From assembly GCF_007644035.1 (NCBI RefSeq), contig NZ_VMTV02000663.1, forward strand, positions 28,445-92,444: 64,000 bases of DNA, given 5' to 3'. Made by a program: the position numbers and the translations under genes. The notes under the pieces were generated by a model. The model did not search any database, was not told the origin of the DNA, and saw only the letters and a program-made list of their open reading frames with translations. The DNA is from Vogesella mureinivorans. GTDB lineage: Bacteria; Pseudomonadota; Gammaproteobacteria; Burkholderiales; Chromobacteriaceae. Each line of letters opens with the position of its first letter. Position 1 is the stretch's first letter. Positions 17,648-27,139 of the stretch are shown here, in pieces.

Positions 17648-19174
17648 ATGAGCGACATCGAATACAAGGTTCCCCTGCACACCGCCATCGTGTCCAAGAC
17701 CGACCTGAGCGGCATGATTACCTATGCCAATGACGCGTTTATCACCATCAGCGGTTTCAGCCGCGAAGAGCTGATAGGCAAACCCCACAATCTCGTGCGT
17801 CACCCGGACATGCCAGCGGCCGCCTTTGCCGACCTGTGGGCCACGGTGGAGCAAAACAAGCCCTGGCGCGGCCTTGTGAAAAACCGCACCAAAGATGGCG
17901 GGTTTTACTGGGTTCAGGCCACCATCGTGCCCGTTCGCAAAGCAGGCAAGGTCGTGGGCTATATGTCGGTGCGCTATGCCGCTAGCGACGCGCAGGTAAA
18001 AGAAGCCAAACGCGTGTATGCCCAGCCGAAGGTCAAGCTGGCCAAGCCGGGCTACCTGAAACGGCTGCTGTCGATCAAGTCGGGTTACATCGCCGGCTCG
18101 CTATTCGTGATTGCCCTGCTCATCACCGGTGGCATGCTGGGCATAGGCACCATCCGGCATAGTACCGGGCAGATCAACAAGGCCGACGCGCAATACCTGC
18201 GCAAGCTGGACACCATCAGCCAGCTGGAAATCGACGCGATCCGCGCCCAGACCGCCCCGGCCGAACAGCGCCAGGCCCGCATTGCCCAGCTGGCGAAGCA
18301 CTATGCGGCCAACCCGCACACCCCGGCAGACATGCGTGACCGCCTGAAGGGGCTGGATGCGCTGAACAATGCCGCCCGTCTGGCACGCAGCACGGCCCTG
18401 GATGCCAGCCTGGGCCAGCAAATACATACGCTGGTGCAGATCGCCGCACAAAACCGGCAGCAGATTTTGCGCCAGTCGGCGCGGGAAGTTGGCCGCATCA
18501 ACCAAGGCAATGAGCAGATTGTCGATATCTCGCTGCTGGGTATCGTGCTGGGCATCGTGACCGTGGTGGCGTTTGGCATGGTGTTCATGCGCCAGATCGT
18601 GCGGCCGCTGGACTCTGCCATCGAAAACTTCGAAAAAATTGCCGAAGGCGACCTTACCGGCGATGTACCGCTAGACGGTGCAGGCGAAACCGGGCACCTG
18701 CTGCGCTCCAGCGTGATCATGCAAATGCATCTGAAGGTTGTCATGGACGAGCTGAACCTGCTGGCCGGCCAGATCGATACCGCCTGCCTGAGCCTGAATA
18801 CGGCCCTGTTCGAGATCAGCGACCATTCCGAGGTGCAACACGACAAGCTGGAAGAAGCCAAGTCGTTCATGTCGCTGGATTTCATCTACGAGCTATCCAA
18901 CCAGCTCACCCTGCTGGAAACGCTGCTGGCCGATAGCGCAGTGCCGCCCGAAACCCGCGACTGCCTGGCCAGCATCACCAACCTGAACCGCCTGCAAACC
19001 TTTGCGCTGGAAGACTTCCTGGACAAGATCGACCTCATCCTGAAACTGATCGTATCCAACCGCCAGGACACGCAAGAAGCCTACGCCATGTCGGCCAAGC
19101 TGCACGAGGTAGCGCAAACGCTGAACAGCCTGGTGAACTACTTCGTACCGGACGGCAAGAAATACAATGCCTAA
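17648..19174 (+). CDS. Aer-like PAS-transmembrane-HAMP protein without MCP domain
   Basis: This 508-residue protein has a PAS domain at 10-115 very like the FAD-binding PAS of the aerotaxis receptor Aer (KPHNLVRHPDMP, then [16 protein letters not shown]). Two membrane segments follow at about 142-165 and 295-318, enclosing a 130-residue periplasmic part, then a HAMP domain (RQIVRPLDSAIENFEKI). The last 140 residues are helical and lack the methyl-accepting signalling hairpin and any kinase or cyclase domain. The output is therefore unknown; interaction with the flanking HD-GYP proteins is an inference. The 3' end overlaps the next gene by 8 bases. Confidence 0.85.
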   Translation: MSDIEYKVPLHTAIVSKTDLSGMITYANDAFITISGFSREELIGKPHNLVRHPDMPAAAFADLWATVEQNKPWRGLVKNRTKDGGFYWVQATIVPVRKAGKVVGYMSVRYAASDAQVKEAKRVYAQPKVKLAKPGYLKRLLSIKSGYIAGSLFVIALLITGGMLGIGTIRHSTGQINKADAQYLRKLDTISQLEIDAIRAQTAPAEQRQARIAQLAKHYAANPHTPADMRDRLKGLDALNNAARLARSTALDASLGQQIHTLVQIAAQNRQQILRQSAREVGRINQGNEQIVDISLLGIVLGIVTVVAFGMVFMRQIVRPLDSAIENFEKIAEGDLTGDVPLDGAGETGHLLRSSVIMQMHLKVVMDELNLLAGQIDTACLSLNTALFEISDHSEVQHDKLEEAKSFMSLDFIYELSNQLTLLETLLADSAVPPETRDCLASITNLNRLQTFALEDFLDKIDLILKLIVSNRQDTQEAYAMSAKLHEVAQTLNSLVNYFVPDGKKYNA

Positions 19175-20390
19175 ATTACGGAAAATCCATATCGACCAGG
19201 CCATGGTGGGCATGTATGTCGCCAGCCTGGATTGTGACTGGACGACACACCCGTTCTGGCTATCACGCTTTTCCATCCGCAATGCAGCGCAAATCGGCAT
19301 GCTGCGGCAGGAAGGCATACAAACCTTCTATATCGACATCGAAAAAGGCCGGGATATCGCACCGGTATCCGGCCCCGCTGCACCAGCCAGTGCCACCGGC
19401 CGGCCGCAGCACAGCGCGCCAGCCCGCGCCACCTCCTTAAGCCAGGAGTTTGCCCTGGCGCGCGACATCGTGCAGCGTACCGAGGCCATTACGCAAACCC
19501 TGATGAAAGACGCCCGGCTGGGGCAAAGGCTGGATATCACGGCCCTGCGCGACATCAGCAGCGAGCTATCCGGCTCGCTGGACCGCAACGCCCTGGCACT
19601 GCGCATGGTGGCGCAGATGTACAGCAAGGATGCCTATACCTTTGAGCACTCGGTCAGCGTGGCCCTGCTGTTGATGATTCTGCAGCACCACCAGCGCGCA
19701 CCGCACGATATCGTGGTGGAGGTGGGCCTGGGCGGGCTGCTGCACGACATAGGCAAGACACGCATCCCGCTACCGCTGCTGAACAAACCTGGCCGCCACA
19801 CCGCGGAAGAGCGCCAGCAAATGCGCGAGCACGTACGCTTTAGCCAGATGATTCTGGATGAAAACGGTATCCGCTCGCCCATCATCCGCGCCATTGCCTT
19901 GCAGCACCACGAGCGCTACGACGGCACCGGCTACCCGCTAGGGCTGGCAGGGGACGCCATTTCGGTATACGGCCAACAAGCGGCCATTATCGATGTGTAC
20001 GACGCCATTACCTCTGACCGCTGCTATCACAAAGGCCTGCCGGCACCGGTGGCTATCAAGAAAATCTTTGACCTGGGCAAAAACCACTTCGACCCGCAAG
20101 CCGTACGCGACGTGGTGCACTGTTTTGGCATCTACCCGCCGGGCACCCTGGTACGCCTGGCCAGCGGCAAGCTGGCGGTGGTCAGGCGCCATACCGATGG
20201 CGATTTGACCCGCCCCGAAGTGATTGTGTTTTTTGACACCCTGCGCAACCAGCGCCTTAAACCGGCAAGCGTCAACCTGGCCATACGCTATGGCCCCCAT
20301 GCCGACGACCACGTGCTGCGCCATGAAGAGCCAGACGCCTGGCAGGCGCAGCTACCCGATATCCAGCAGCTCTTGCTGGATAGCCACTGA
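19167..20390 (+). CDS. HD-GYP cyclic di-GMP phosphodiesterase
   Basis: This 407-residue soluble protein has an N-terminal DUF3391-like region (KIHIDQAMVGMYVASLD) and a complete HD-GYP domain. The metal-binding motifs are all present: EHSVSVALL, GLLHDIGKTRIP, the later REHVRFSQ, QHHERYDGTGYPLG and DVYDAITSDR. It should degrade cyclic di-GMP to GMP or pGpG, favouring motility. It overlaps the PAS-HAMP gene and is followed by the Aer-like chemoreceptor, so the operon joins redox sensing to cyclic di-GMP turnover. Confidence 0.92.
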   Translation: MPKLRKIHIDQAMVGMYVASLDCDWTTHPFWLSRFSIRNAAQIGMLRQEGIQTFYIDIEKGRDIAPVSGPAAPASATGRPQHSAPARATSLSQEFALARDIVQRTEAITQTLMKDARLGQRLDITALRDISSELSGSLDRNALALRMVAQMYSKDAYTFEHSVSVALLLMILQHHQRAPHDIVVEVGLGGLLHDIGKTRIPLPLLNKPGRHTAEERQQMREHVRFSQMILDENGIRSPIIRAIALQHHERYDGTGYPLGLAGDAISVYGQQAAIIDVYDAITSDRCYHKGLPAPVAIKKIFDLGKNHFDPQAVRDVVHCFGIYPPGTLVRLASGKLAVVRRHTDGDLTRPEVIVFFDTLRNQRLKPASVNLAIRYGPHADDHVLRHEEPDAWQAQLPDIQQLLLDSH

Positions 20391-20429
20391 TACAGCCCTT
20401 ACTACTTTACCCTTACCGGCCCAATCACC

Positions 20430-22010
20430 ATGCGCACCAACCTGCCCGTCAGCCAGACCGAAATACCGTTTACCGAAGGCATCATCGTGACCCGCACCAC
20501 GCTGGATGGCACGATCAGCTATGCAAACGACAGCTTTGTACAGCTCTCCGGCTTTAGCCGGGAAGAGCTGGTCGGCCAGCCACACAATATGGTGCGCCAC
20601 CCGGATATGCCGCCCGTCCTGTTTAAGGATATGTGGCACACCATCAAACAGGGCAACTGCTGGCAAGGGCTGGTGAAAAACCGCACCAAGGCCGGCGACT
20701 ACTACTGGGTAGACGCTTTTGTCGTACCGGTACTGGAAGGCGACAATATCACTGGCTATATGTCGGTACGCACCCCGGCCAGCCGGGCCGATATCCAGCA
20801 AGCCGAGCAAACCTACGCTGCCATTCGCGCGGGTAAACGCTGGCAAAAGCCCCCGAAAACAGGCCGTATCATGGTGTGGTTCCGCCCGCTGTACGTCACC
20901 CTGATGACGCTGATGGTCGTCCTGGCTGGCCTGACCCACCCGGACAACAGCGGCCTGCTGATCAGTGCGCTAGGCATGCTGGCGACGGGCGCATGGCTAT
21001 GGGTGGAACGCCAGCGCAAGCAACAACAACAAGCGCTGCTACACGCCTGTCGCAACATTGCCCAGGGCAAGCTGACCAACCCGCTGAGCATCCACCGGGC
21101 CGGCGACCAGGGCAAGATAGAAACGGCGCTGGCCTATATGCAGGTCAACCTGAAAGTCATGCTGGATAACCTGCAAATGTCGGCACAGCAGCAAACGTGC
21201 AATACCCAGCATGTACAAGTGGCGGTCAGCGAGCTGCTGGGGCATATCGATGACAGCACCACGGCCGTGACCCAGATGGGCGCGGCGGTAGAAGAGCTCT
21301 CCACATCTATAGAACAAGTCGCCGCCCATGCCGAACACACCGCACGGCTAAGCCAGCACACCCGAGAAGACCTGCAGCAAAGTGTGGCGCAGATGGCCAG
21401 CTCGCAGCACCGTAACCAGGCCGCCGCACACGCTGTGGAAGAAGCACAGAACACCATTCGTGCGCTATCCAGTGCCATTGGCAGCATTTCCCAGGTAACA
21501 CAAACCATCCACGATATTGCCGACCAGACCAACCTGCTGGCCCTGAATGCCGCCATCGAAGCAGCACGCGCAGGCGAAAGCGGCCGCGGCTTTGCCGTGG
21601 TGGCGGACGAAGTACGCAAGCTGGCCGAACGCACCAGCCTGAGCACCGACGAAATCAAACACCTGGTCAGCAATGTCCAGCAGGCCGCCAAAGGCACGGT
21701 AGACGCCATCGCGGCCATCACCCAGGAAACCAAAGCAGGCGTAGAAACCGTGCAGCACACCCAAGCCAGGCTGGGCACCCTGCAGCAAAGCTCGGGGGAC
21801 ATGAACATGATGATGCAGGAGATTGCCGTGACCAACGCCCAGCAGTCCGCCACCGCCAGCCACCTGGCTGAACGCATGGCACTGATTTCGGCCCGATTCG
21901 ACGCCTCTACCGAACAAATCGCCACCGCCAGGCTCGCCATTGCCGGCCTGGCCAATGAGGCTGCCCAAGTCGCCACCCTGGCCGGCGCCTTTGAGGTAGA
22001 AAAACGCTAA
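20430..22010 (+). CDS. Aer-like PAS methyl-accepting chemotaxis protein
   Basis: This is a 526-residue energy or redox taxis receptor. The N-terminal PAS domain is close to Aer ([16 protein letters not shown], then [12 protein letters not shown] and [16 protein letters not shown]), the part that binds FAD. Two short membrane segments at about 153-190 come before a signalling domain whose tip ([19 protein letters not shown]) contacts CheA and Che[16 protein letters not shown] follows. It has no periplasmic sensor domain, as expected for Aer. It is the fourth gene of the operon, 39 bases after the HD-GYP gene. Confidence 0.92.
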   Translation: MRTNLPVSQTEIPFTEGIIVTRTTLDGTISYANDSFVQLSGFSREELVGQPHNMVRHPDMPPVLFKDMWHTIKQGNCWQGLVKNRTKAGDYYWVDAFVVPVLEGDNITGYMSVRTPASRADIQQAEQTYAAIRAGKRWQKPPKTGRIMVWFRPLYVTLMTLMVVLAGLTHPDNSGLLISALGMLATGAWLWVERQRKQQQQALLHACRNIAQGKLTNPLSIHRAGDQGKIETALAYMQVNLKVMLDNLQMSAQQQTCNTQHVQVAVSELLGHIDDSTTAVTQMGAAVEELSTSIEQVAAHAEHTARLSQHTREDLQQSVAQMASSQHRNQAAAHAVEEAQNTIRALSSAIGSISQVTQTIHDIADQTNLLALNAAIEAARAGESGRGFAVVADEVRKLAERTSLSTDEIKHLVSNVQQAAKGTVDAIAAITQETKAGVETVQHTQARLGTLQQSSGDMNMMMQEIAVTNAQQSATASHLAERMALISARFDASTEQIATARLAIAGLANEAAQVATLAGAFEVEKR

Positions 22011-22100
22011 GACGCCGCCCGGCAATCATGCTGTTACAGACACAGGCTTGCCGGGGAAAGCACAGGCGGCGATACTCCGTTTTTTAGCCGACTGCGCCCC

Positions 22101-22811
22101 ATGAAACACACCGTGCTTTTTGTTGAGGACGACGCCGAGCTGGCCGCGCTGATGCGCGACTTTCTGGCGCGCCACGATCTGGACGTGATCATCGAGCCAC
22201 GCGGGGACACCGCGCTGGATGCCGTTGCCCGCGTGCAGCCCGCACTCATCCTGCTGGATATCATGCTGCCCGGCAAAGACGGCCTGACCCTGTGCCGCGA
22301 GCTGCGGCCAACCTTCCACGGCCCCATCGTGATGCTGACCTCGCTGGATAGCGACATGAACCATATCCTGGGGCTGGAGCTGGGTGCCAACGACTACATC
22401 CTCAAAACCACCCCGCCCGCCGTGGTGGCCGCCCGCCTGCGCGCCCAGCTGCGCCAGCACCAGCCTGCCAGCCCAGCCAGCGCGGCACCGGCCAGCCAGC
22501 CACAGCACCTGACATTTGGCACGCTGGTCATTGATGAGCCCTGCCGCGAAGTGCTGCTGGATGGCGAACGCATCGCGCTGTCCACCTCTGATTTTGATTT
22601 GCTGTGGCAGCTGGCCAGCCACGCTGGCGAAGTGCAAGACCGCGATACCCTGCTACGCGTGATGCGCGGCCTGAGCTACGATGGCCTGGACCGCAGCATC
22701 GACATTGCCGTTTCGCGCCTGCGCAAAAAACTGGGCGATGACCCGCTGGCCCCCCAGCGCATCAAGACCGTACGTAACAAAGGCTACCTGTTCTCGCCTG
22801 CGGGCTGGTAA
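22101..22811 (+). CDS. rstA: RstA-type response regulator
   Basis: This 236-residue OmpR-family regulator has a receiver domain at 1-120 (acidic pair VEDDAEL, phospho-acceptor aspartate in LLDIMLPGKDG, lysine in YILKTTPP) and a winged-helix DNA-binding domain at about 135-232 (TSDFDLLWQLASHAGEV, SIDIAVSRLRKKLGDD, IKTVRNKGYLF). It is called RstA because the partner kinase is clearly RstB-like. The kinase gene starts 3 bases after its stop. Confidence 0.88.
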   Translation: MKHTVLFVEDDAELAALMRDFLARHDLDVIIEPRGDTALDAVARVQPALILLDIMLPGKDGLTLCRELRPTFHGPIVMLTSLDSDMNHILGLELGANDYILKTTPPAVVAARLRAQLRQHQPASPASAAPASQPQHLTFGTLVIDEPCREVLLDGERIALSTSDFDLLWQLASHAGEVQDRDTLLRVMRGLSYDGLDRSIDIAVSRLRKKLGDDPLAPQRIKTVRNKGYLFSPAGW

Positions 22812-22814
22812 ACC

Positions 22815-24113
22815 ATGCGCAAACTGTTTATCCAGTTTTACCTGTTGCTGATTTTCAGTTTTCTGGTGGCCGTGTCGCTGGCCGGCCTGGTGTACAAGGA
22901 GGTCGCCGAAAAAGCCGGCGACCGCGCGCTGGCCGACCTACTGAAAACCACGCTGACGTTGATCGAGCACACGCTGGATGGCGTGCCGCAGCAGCAATGG
23001 CCGGCAGAGCTGGCCAAGCTGGACCACGAGCTGGATTTCAACGTGGCCCTGCAGCCGCTACAAAGCCTGCCGCTGGACGCACAATCCATGCAGGCCCTGG
23101 TACGCGGCGATATCGTGATGCTGGAAGACGACCTGACCTATCTGCAGCGGGTCAAACAGTCGCCCTACGCCCTGGTGGCCGGGCCCATGAGCTACCTGGT
23201 GTTCATGCACGAGCTCAAATGGCTGGACTACGCGCTGCTCACCATGATCGGCCTATCGCTAGCCATACCGGTACTGCTATGGATGCGGCCACACTGGAGC
23301 GAGCTGGTACAGCTGGAAAACGCGGCCAAACAGCTCAGCCAGGGACAGTTTCAGGCGCGCGTCAGCCTGGCGCCTGCCTCTGGCCTGCAGCCGCTGGCGC
23401 GTGGCTTCAACCATATGGCCGAAAGCGTGGAGCGGCTACTGGAAAGCAAGCAAACCCTGATCAATGCGGTAGCCCACGAGCTGCGCACACCACTGGCGCG
23501 GCTACGCTACCGCCTGGCGCTGCTGGACGTGGATGCGGCCAACCCGGTACACGACGGCATAGAGCGCGACCTGAGCAGCATCGGCTCGCTGATTGACGAG
23601 CTGCTGCTACACGCCCGCCTAGGCCGCCCCGACTTGCCCATGCAGCCGGTCACCCTGCCCGCCCACGCCTGGCTGCGCCAGCGCCTGGACGACCTGAGCA
23701 GCCACCACCCACAGCTGCGGGTAAGGCTGCGGGTATGCCAGGACAGCCTGCACGGCGACCCTACCCTACTGGCACGCGCGCTGGATAACCTGCTGAACAA
23801 TGCGGCCAACTATGGCCGCGGCGAGATCGAGCTGGGGTTTCAGGTGCAACATGGCGAGCAGCAGCTCAGCGTGGCGGATAACGGGCACGGTATTGCGGCG
23901 GCCGACCGTAGCCGCGTGCTGGAGCCGTTTGTGCGGCTAGACCCCAGCCGCGATAAAAACCAGGCGGGCTATGGCCTGGGCCTGGCCATCGTGCAGCAGA
24001 TCATGCTGGCCCACCATGGCCAGATCCGCATCGATGACAGCACGCTAGGCGGGGCGCGCTTTACCTTGAGCTGGCCTGAGCAACAAAGCGATACAACGAT
24101 GAACAATTCATAA
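22815..24113 (+). CDS. rstB: RstB-type sensor histidine kinase
   Basis: This is a 432-residue membrane kinase. Its N-terminus (LFIQFYLLLIFSFLVAVSLAGLVYKEVAEKAG, shown by its ends LFIQFYLLL and GLVYKEVAEKAG) and its pattern of a short periplasmic loop, second membrane segment at 140-158 and MRPHW follow E. coli RstB along their length. It has a HAMP domain, the phospho-acceptor histidine in VAHELRTPLARLRYRL, an N box (ALDNLLNNAANYG) and G boxes (VADNGHGI, GYGLGLAI). It should respond to an envelope or ion signal, but the signal is unknown. Confidence 0.9.
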   Translation: MRKLFIQFYLLLIFSFLVAVSLAGLVYKEVAEKAGDRALADLLKTTLTLIEHTLDGVPQQQWPAELAKLDHELDFNVALQPLQSLPLDAQSMQALVRGDIVMLEDDLTYLQRVKQSPYALVAGPMSYLVFMHELKWLDYALLTMIGLSLAIPVLLWMRPHWSELVQLENAAKQLSQGQFQARVSLAPASGLQPLARGFNHMAESVERLLESKQTLINAVAHELRTPLARLRYRLALLDVDAANPVHDGIERDLSSIGSLIDELLLHARLGRPDLPMQPVTLPAHAWLRQRLDDLSSHHPQLRVRLRVCQDSLHGDPTLLARALDNLLNNAANYGRGEIELGFQVQHGEQQLSVADNGHGIAAADRSRVLEPFVRLDPSRDKNQAGYGLGLAIVQQIMLAHHGQIRIDDSTLGGARFTLSWPEQQSDTTMNNS

Positions 24114-24195
24114 CAGACAAGCAGCCTGCAGCTACCTAACATGGCGCCAAGCGTTGAACCCAACGTATACACCCTATTTTGCAAAGGATTTCACC

Positions 24196-24384
24196 ATGAA
24201 AAAACTGACTCTGGTTGCTGCTGGTCTGGCTTTCGCTGTTGCTGCTTCCGCTGGTTTCGCTGCTGATGCCAAGAAGCCTGCTGCTTCCGCACCTGCTGCT
24301 GAAAAGAAAGTAGAAAAGAAGGCTGAAAAGAAAGCCGAGAAAAAAGTTGTCAAGGCTAAAAAAGCCGCTTCCGCTGCCAAGTAA
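24196..24384 (+). CDS. Small Ala/Lys-rich exported protein (Asr-like composition)
   Basis: This is a 62-residue protein. A signal peptide (KKLTLVAAGLAFAVAAS, cleavage near AGFA-AD) is followed by a tail made almost only of Ala, Lys, Glu and Val with EKKAEKKAEKK repeats. AAAGGA lies 8 bases before ATG 24196, so the longer upstream frame is not used. It follows rstB by 82 bases and has its own terminator. Its make-up recalls the E. coli acid-shock protein Asr, a known RstA target. The link is inference from composition and position. Confidence 0.75.
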   Translation: MKKLTLVAAGLAFAVAASAGFAADAKKPAASAPAAEKKVEKKAEKKAEKKVVKAKKAASAAK

Positions 24385-24400
24385 TCCGGCTGCAGGATAG

Positions 24401-24429
24401 AAAAAGGGCACCGCTTGGTGCCCTTTTTT
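24401..24429 (+). terminator. Terminator after the small Ala/Lys-rich gene
   Basis: Stem AAAAAGGGCACC with GGTGCCCTTTTTT, loop GCTT. Confidence 0.92.
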
Positions 24430-24473
24430 CATGATGGCGGCGTTGCCCGCCAAGGTTGGCCGCACGCGCCTGG

Positions 24474-25190
24474 CTAGCTTGCCAGCGCTTGCTTTTGCAG
24501 GGCTACCAGCTCGCCAATACCTTTTTCGGCCAGCGCCATCAGCGCGTTCATCTCGTCACGGCTAAACGGCGCACCTTCTGCCGTGCCCTGTACCTCGATA
24601 AAACGGCCATCGCCAGTCATCACCACATTCATATCGGTTTCGCAGCCGGAATCCTCGATATAGTCCAGGTCCAGCACCGGCTGGCCAGCCACTACCCCCA
24701 CCGAGATGGCTGCCACGTGGTCACGCAAGGGGCATTCTGTCAGCTTGCCTGCGGCCAGCAGCCCGGCAATGGCATCGGCCAGCGCCACGAAGGCACCGGT
24801 AATGCTGGCGGTACGGGTGCCACCATCGGCCTGAATCACATCGCAGTCGATCAGGATCTGGCGCTCGCCCAGCTTTTGCAGATCTACCACCGCGCGCAGG
24901 CTACGGCCAATCAGGCGCTGGATTTCCTGCGTGCGGCCAGACTGCTTGCCACTGGCGGCTTCGCGGCGCATGCGGCTGCCGGTAGAGCGTGGCAGCATGC
25001 CGTACTCTGCCGTTACCCAGCCCTGACCTTTGCCTTTAAGGAATGATGGCACCGACTCTTCTACGCTGGCGGTGCAGATCACTTTGGTATCACCACACTC
25101 TATCAACACCGAGCCTTCGGCATGTTTGGTGTAGTGGCGGGTAAGACGGACGGTGCGCAGGGCATCTGCGGCGCGTTGGGATGGGCGCAT
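24474..25190 (-). CDS. rph: RNase PH
   Basis: This is a phosphorolytic 3' exoribonuclease that trims tRNA precursors. The 238 residues show the family start ([24 protein letters not shown], seen as [11 protein letters not shown] and [11 protein letters not shown]), the RNA-binding arginines in [13 protein letters not shown] and [16 protein letters not shown], and the core [20 protein letters not shown] (TITIDCDV-type). It lies downstream of the phosphatase gene on the same strand with a 64-base gap, so co-transcription is possible. Confidence 0.95.
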   Translation of the reverse strand: MRPSQRAADALRTVRLTRHYTKHAEGSVLIECGDTKVICTASVEESVPSFLKGKGQGWVTAEYGMLPRSTGSRMRREAASGKQSGRTQEIQRLIGRSLRAVVDLQKLGERQILIDCDVIQADGGTRTASITGAFVALADAIAGLLAAGKLTECPLRDHVAAISVGVVAGQPVLDLDYIEDSGCETDMNVVMTGDGRFIEVQGTAEGAPFSRDEMNALMALAEKGIGELVALQKQALAS

Positions 25191-25254
25191 GCGGTTTCTC
25201 GGGGTGCGTCAGAAAGCGGCATTCTAACGCAAAGCGCCAGCGGGCTGACGCCTG

Positions 25255-26118
25255 TCAGCCGCGGGGCAAGCCCTGGGTCAGCTCGCTGTCCATCAGGGTG
25301 GACTGCCAGGTTTGTTCTGCCTGGGTATCGGCCAGGGTTTCGCTATCAATGAAACCATCACGCCCGGGCACATACTGCTCGTCGGACAGTAGCTGCAAGG
25401 CAATGGCGCTCAGGTTATCGCTGTGCACGCCGGCGCGCTTGTCTGCCACGCTCAGCAAAGCCGGCACCACCATGGCGGGCAAGCGGCCAACAAAGGCGCG
25501 GGCGATTTCATCGTCGCGCAGCGGCCCCCACACGCCATCGGAACACAGCAGCAGCGTATCGCCGTTTGCCAGTGCCTGGGTGTCTGCCAGCTCGATATCC
25601 GGCTCGCCTATGGCGCCCAGGCAGTTGTAGATGCGGTTGCGGGCCGGGTGGTCGTGCGCGTCGGCCTCGTTCAGAAAGCCGGTATCGATCAGGCGCTGTA
25701 CATGGCTATGGTCGCGGCTACGCCAGGCTACCTGGCCGTCGCGCAGTAGATAAAAGCGCGAATCACCGGCATGCGCCACCCAGGCCTCGCCATCCTGAAT
25801 CACCGCTACCACCAGCGTGGTGCTGGGCACTTCGCTCATGCGGTGGCGAATGGCGTGGTCCAGTATGGCCTGGTGCGACTCTTGCCCGGCATTGAGCAAA
25901 AAGCGCCGCGGGTGCTGCAGCTTCGGCTTGGCAGCTTTTTTGAACAGCTCGCTAAATACGTCTACGGCAATCTGCGCCGCCACCTCGCCATGGGCGTGGC
26001 CACCCATGCCATCGGCCAGTACCAATAGCTGGGCTTGCTGGGTACAGACTACCCCGATGCGGTCTTCGTTATAGGGGCGGCTACCTACCCGGGTATCTAC
26101 CGCAATGGCAAACTTCAT
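25255..26118 (-). CDS. PP2C-type Ser/Thr protein phosphatase
   Basis: This is a 287-residue metal-dependent phosphatase. Motifs in order are DTRVGSRPYNEDRIGV, VLADGMGGHAHGEVA (metal aspartate), VAHAGDSRFYLLRDG, LLLCSDGVWGPLRDDE and SDNLSAIAL, all the usual metal ligands of bacterial PP2C enzymes. It starts 2 bases after the stop of the kinase gene, so the two are translated as a pair and probably set one phosphorylation switch. No type VI secretion genes, the common home for such pairs, are present in this window. Confidence 0.92.
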   Translation of the reverse strand: MKFAIAVDTRVGSRPYNEDRIGVVCTQQAQLLVLADGMGGHAHGEVAAQIAVDVFSELFKKAAKPKLQHPRRFLLNAGQESHQAILDHAIRHRMSEVPSTTLVVAVIQDGEAWVAHAGDSRFYLLRDGQVAWRSRDHSHVQRLIDTGFLNEADAHDHPARNRIYNCLGAIGEPDIELADTQALANGDTLLLCSDGVWGPLRDDEIARAFVGRLPAMVVPALLSVADKRAGVHSDNLSAIALQLLSDEQYVPGRDGFIDSETLADTQAEQTWQSTLMDSELTQGLPRG

Positions 26119-26120
26119 GC

Positions 26121-27059
26121 TTATCGCCCTATCAGCCGGCCAAACCAGGCGGCTACGCCGCGCGGTGGCTCGGGTGTAACATAGTTTTTGTCACGCAGCC
26201 GCTTTTGCATTTCGCTCAGGCTGGCCAGGCGGGTGAGCGGGTCCAGCCCCAGGCACTCGTCTACCAGTGCCAGCAGGGCGGGCGAATAGTAGCGGGCAAA
26301 CGCCTTGCTGGCCGGCACGACTTTGTCCTGTTTCAGGCGCTGGTCGGCAGACTGCAGCTTGTCCCCGCCCATGGCCACGTACATGCAGGCCCCCAGCGCA
26401 TAGATATCCGTCCACGGCCCCAGCTTGGCCTGGGCATCGTACTGCTCGGGCGCCGCGTAGCCGGGGGTAAACATGCTGGCCAGGTGTTGCGCCCGGCCCA
26501 GCGTCTGCCGTGCGGCACCAAAGTCCAGCAACACCGGCGTGCCGTTACGGCGCAGGTATATGTTGGCCGGCTTGATATCCAGGTGCAGCAGATGCTGCAG
26601 GTGCACCTCGCGCAGGCCGCCTATCAGCTCGGCAAACAAGCGGCGCAGGCGCGGCTCGGCCAGGCCCTTGGGTGACAGCTCGATTTCCTTGGCCAGCGGT
26701 CTGCCTTCGGTATAGTCCATCACCATGTAGACCGTCTGGTTGGCACGAAAGAAGTTCGTCACCCGCACGATATTGGGGTGTTGAATGGCGGCCAGAATGC
26801 GCGCCTCTTCAAAGAAACACTTCAACCCCAGCTTGAACGCCTCCCGGTCCAGCTCGTTCAGTACAGTGACATCGGTCTGCCCGCGCCGCCCGGTCATGGA
26901 AAGCGGCAGGTATTCCTTAATAGCGTATTTGCGGTCGTACTGGTCCAGTGCCAGGTAAACCTCGCTAAAGCCGCCGGAACTCAGGCTGCGCACCACGGTG
27001 TAGTCTTCCAGCCGGGTACCTACCGGCAGTGCTCGCTGCTTGGATTGCGTAGTGTCCAT
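26121..27059 (-). CDS. Hanks-type Ser/Thr protein kinase
   Basis: This is a soluble eukaryotic-like kinase of about 312 residues with an intact active site. It has the glycine loop in LSSGGFSEVYLA, the lysine in YAIKEYLPLS, the catalytic loop LHLDIKPANIYLR, the DFG motif in LLDFGAAR, and APEQY. It has no transmembrane or PASTA domain. I prefer ATG 27059 over 27113 because the extra 18 residues look unlike the family. The gene is divergent from yicC with only about 80 bases between the two starts. Confidence 0.9.
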   Translation of the reverse strand: MDTTQSKQRALPVGTRLEDYTVVRSLSSGGFSEVYLALDQYDRKYAIKEYLPLSMTGRRGQTDVTVLNELDREAFKLGLKCFFEEARILAAIQHPNIVRVTNFFRANQTVYMVMDYTEGRPLAKEIELSPKGLAEPRLRRLFAELIGGLREVHLQHLLHLDIKPANIYLRRNGTPVLLDFGAARQTLGRAQHLASMFTPGYAAPEQYDAQAKLGPWTDIYALGACMYVAMGGDKLQSADQRLKQDKVVPASKAFARYYSPALLALVDECLGLDPLTRLASLSEMQKRLRDKNYVTPEPPRGVAAWFGRLIGR

Positions 27060-27139
27060 TGTTATAGTGTGCCAGCCTCTGGATCGATAGAACGATCCGG
27101 GGTCTGTTTCCAATTATTCATTCTGTTTCGGGAGCCCCC

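Noticed and set aside
24114-24195. RstA binding site upstream of the Ala/Lys-rich gene
   Set aside because: The best stretch shares only the outer bases of the known box, which is not enough to call.
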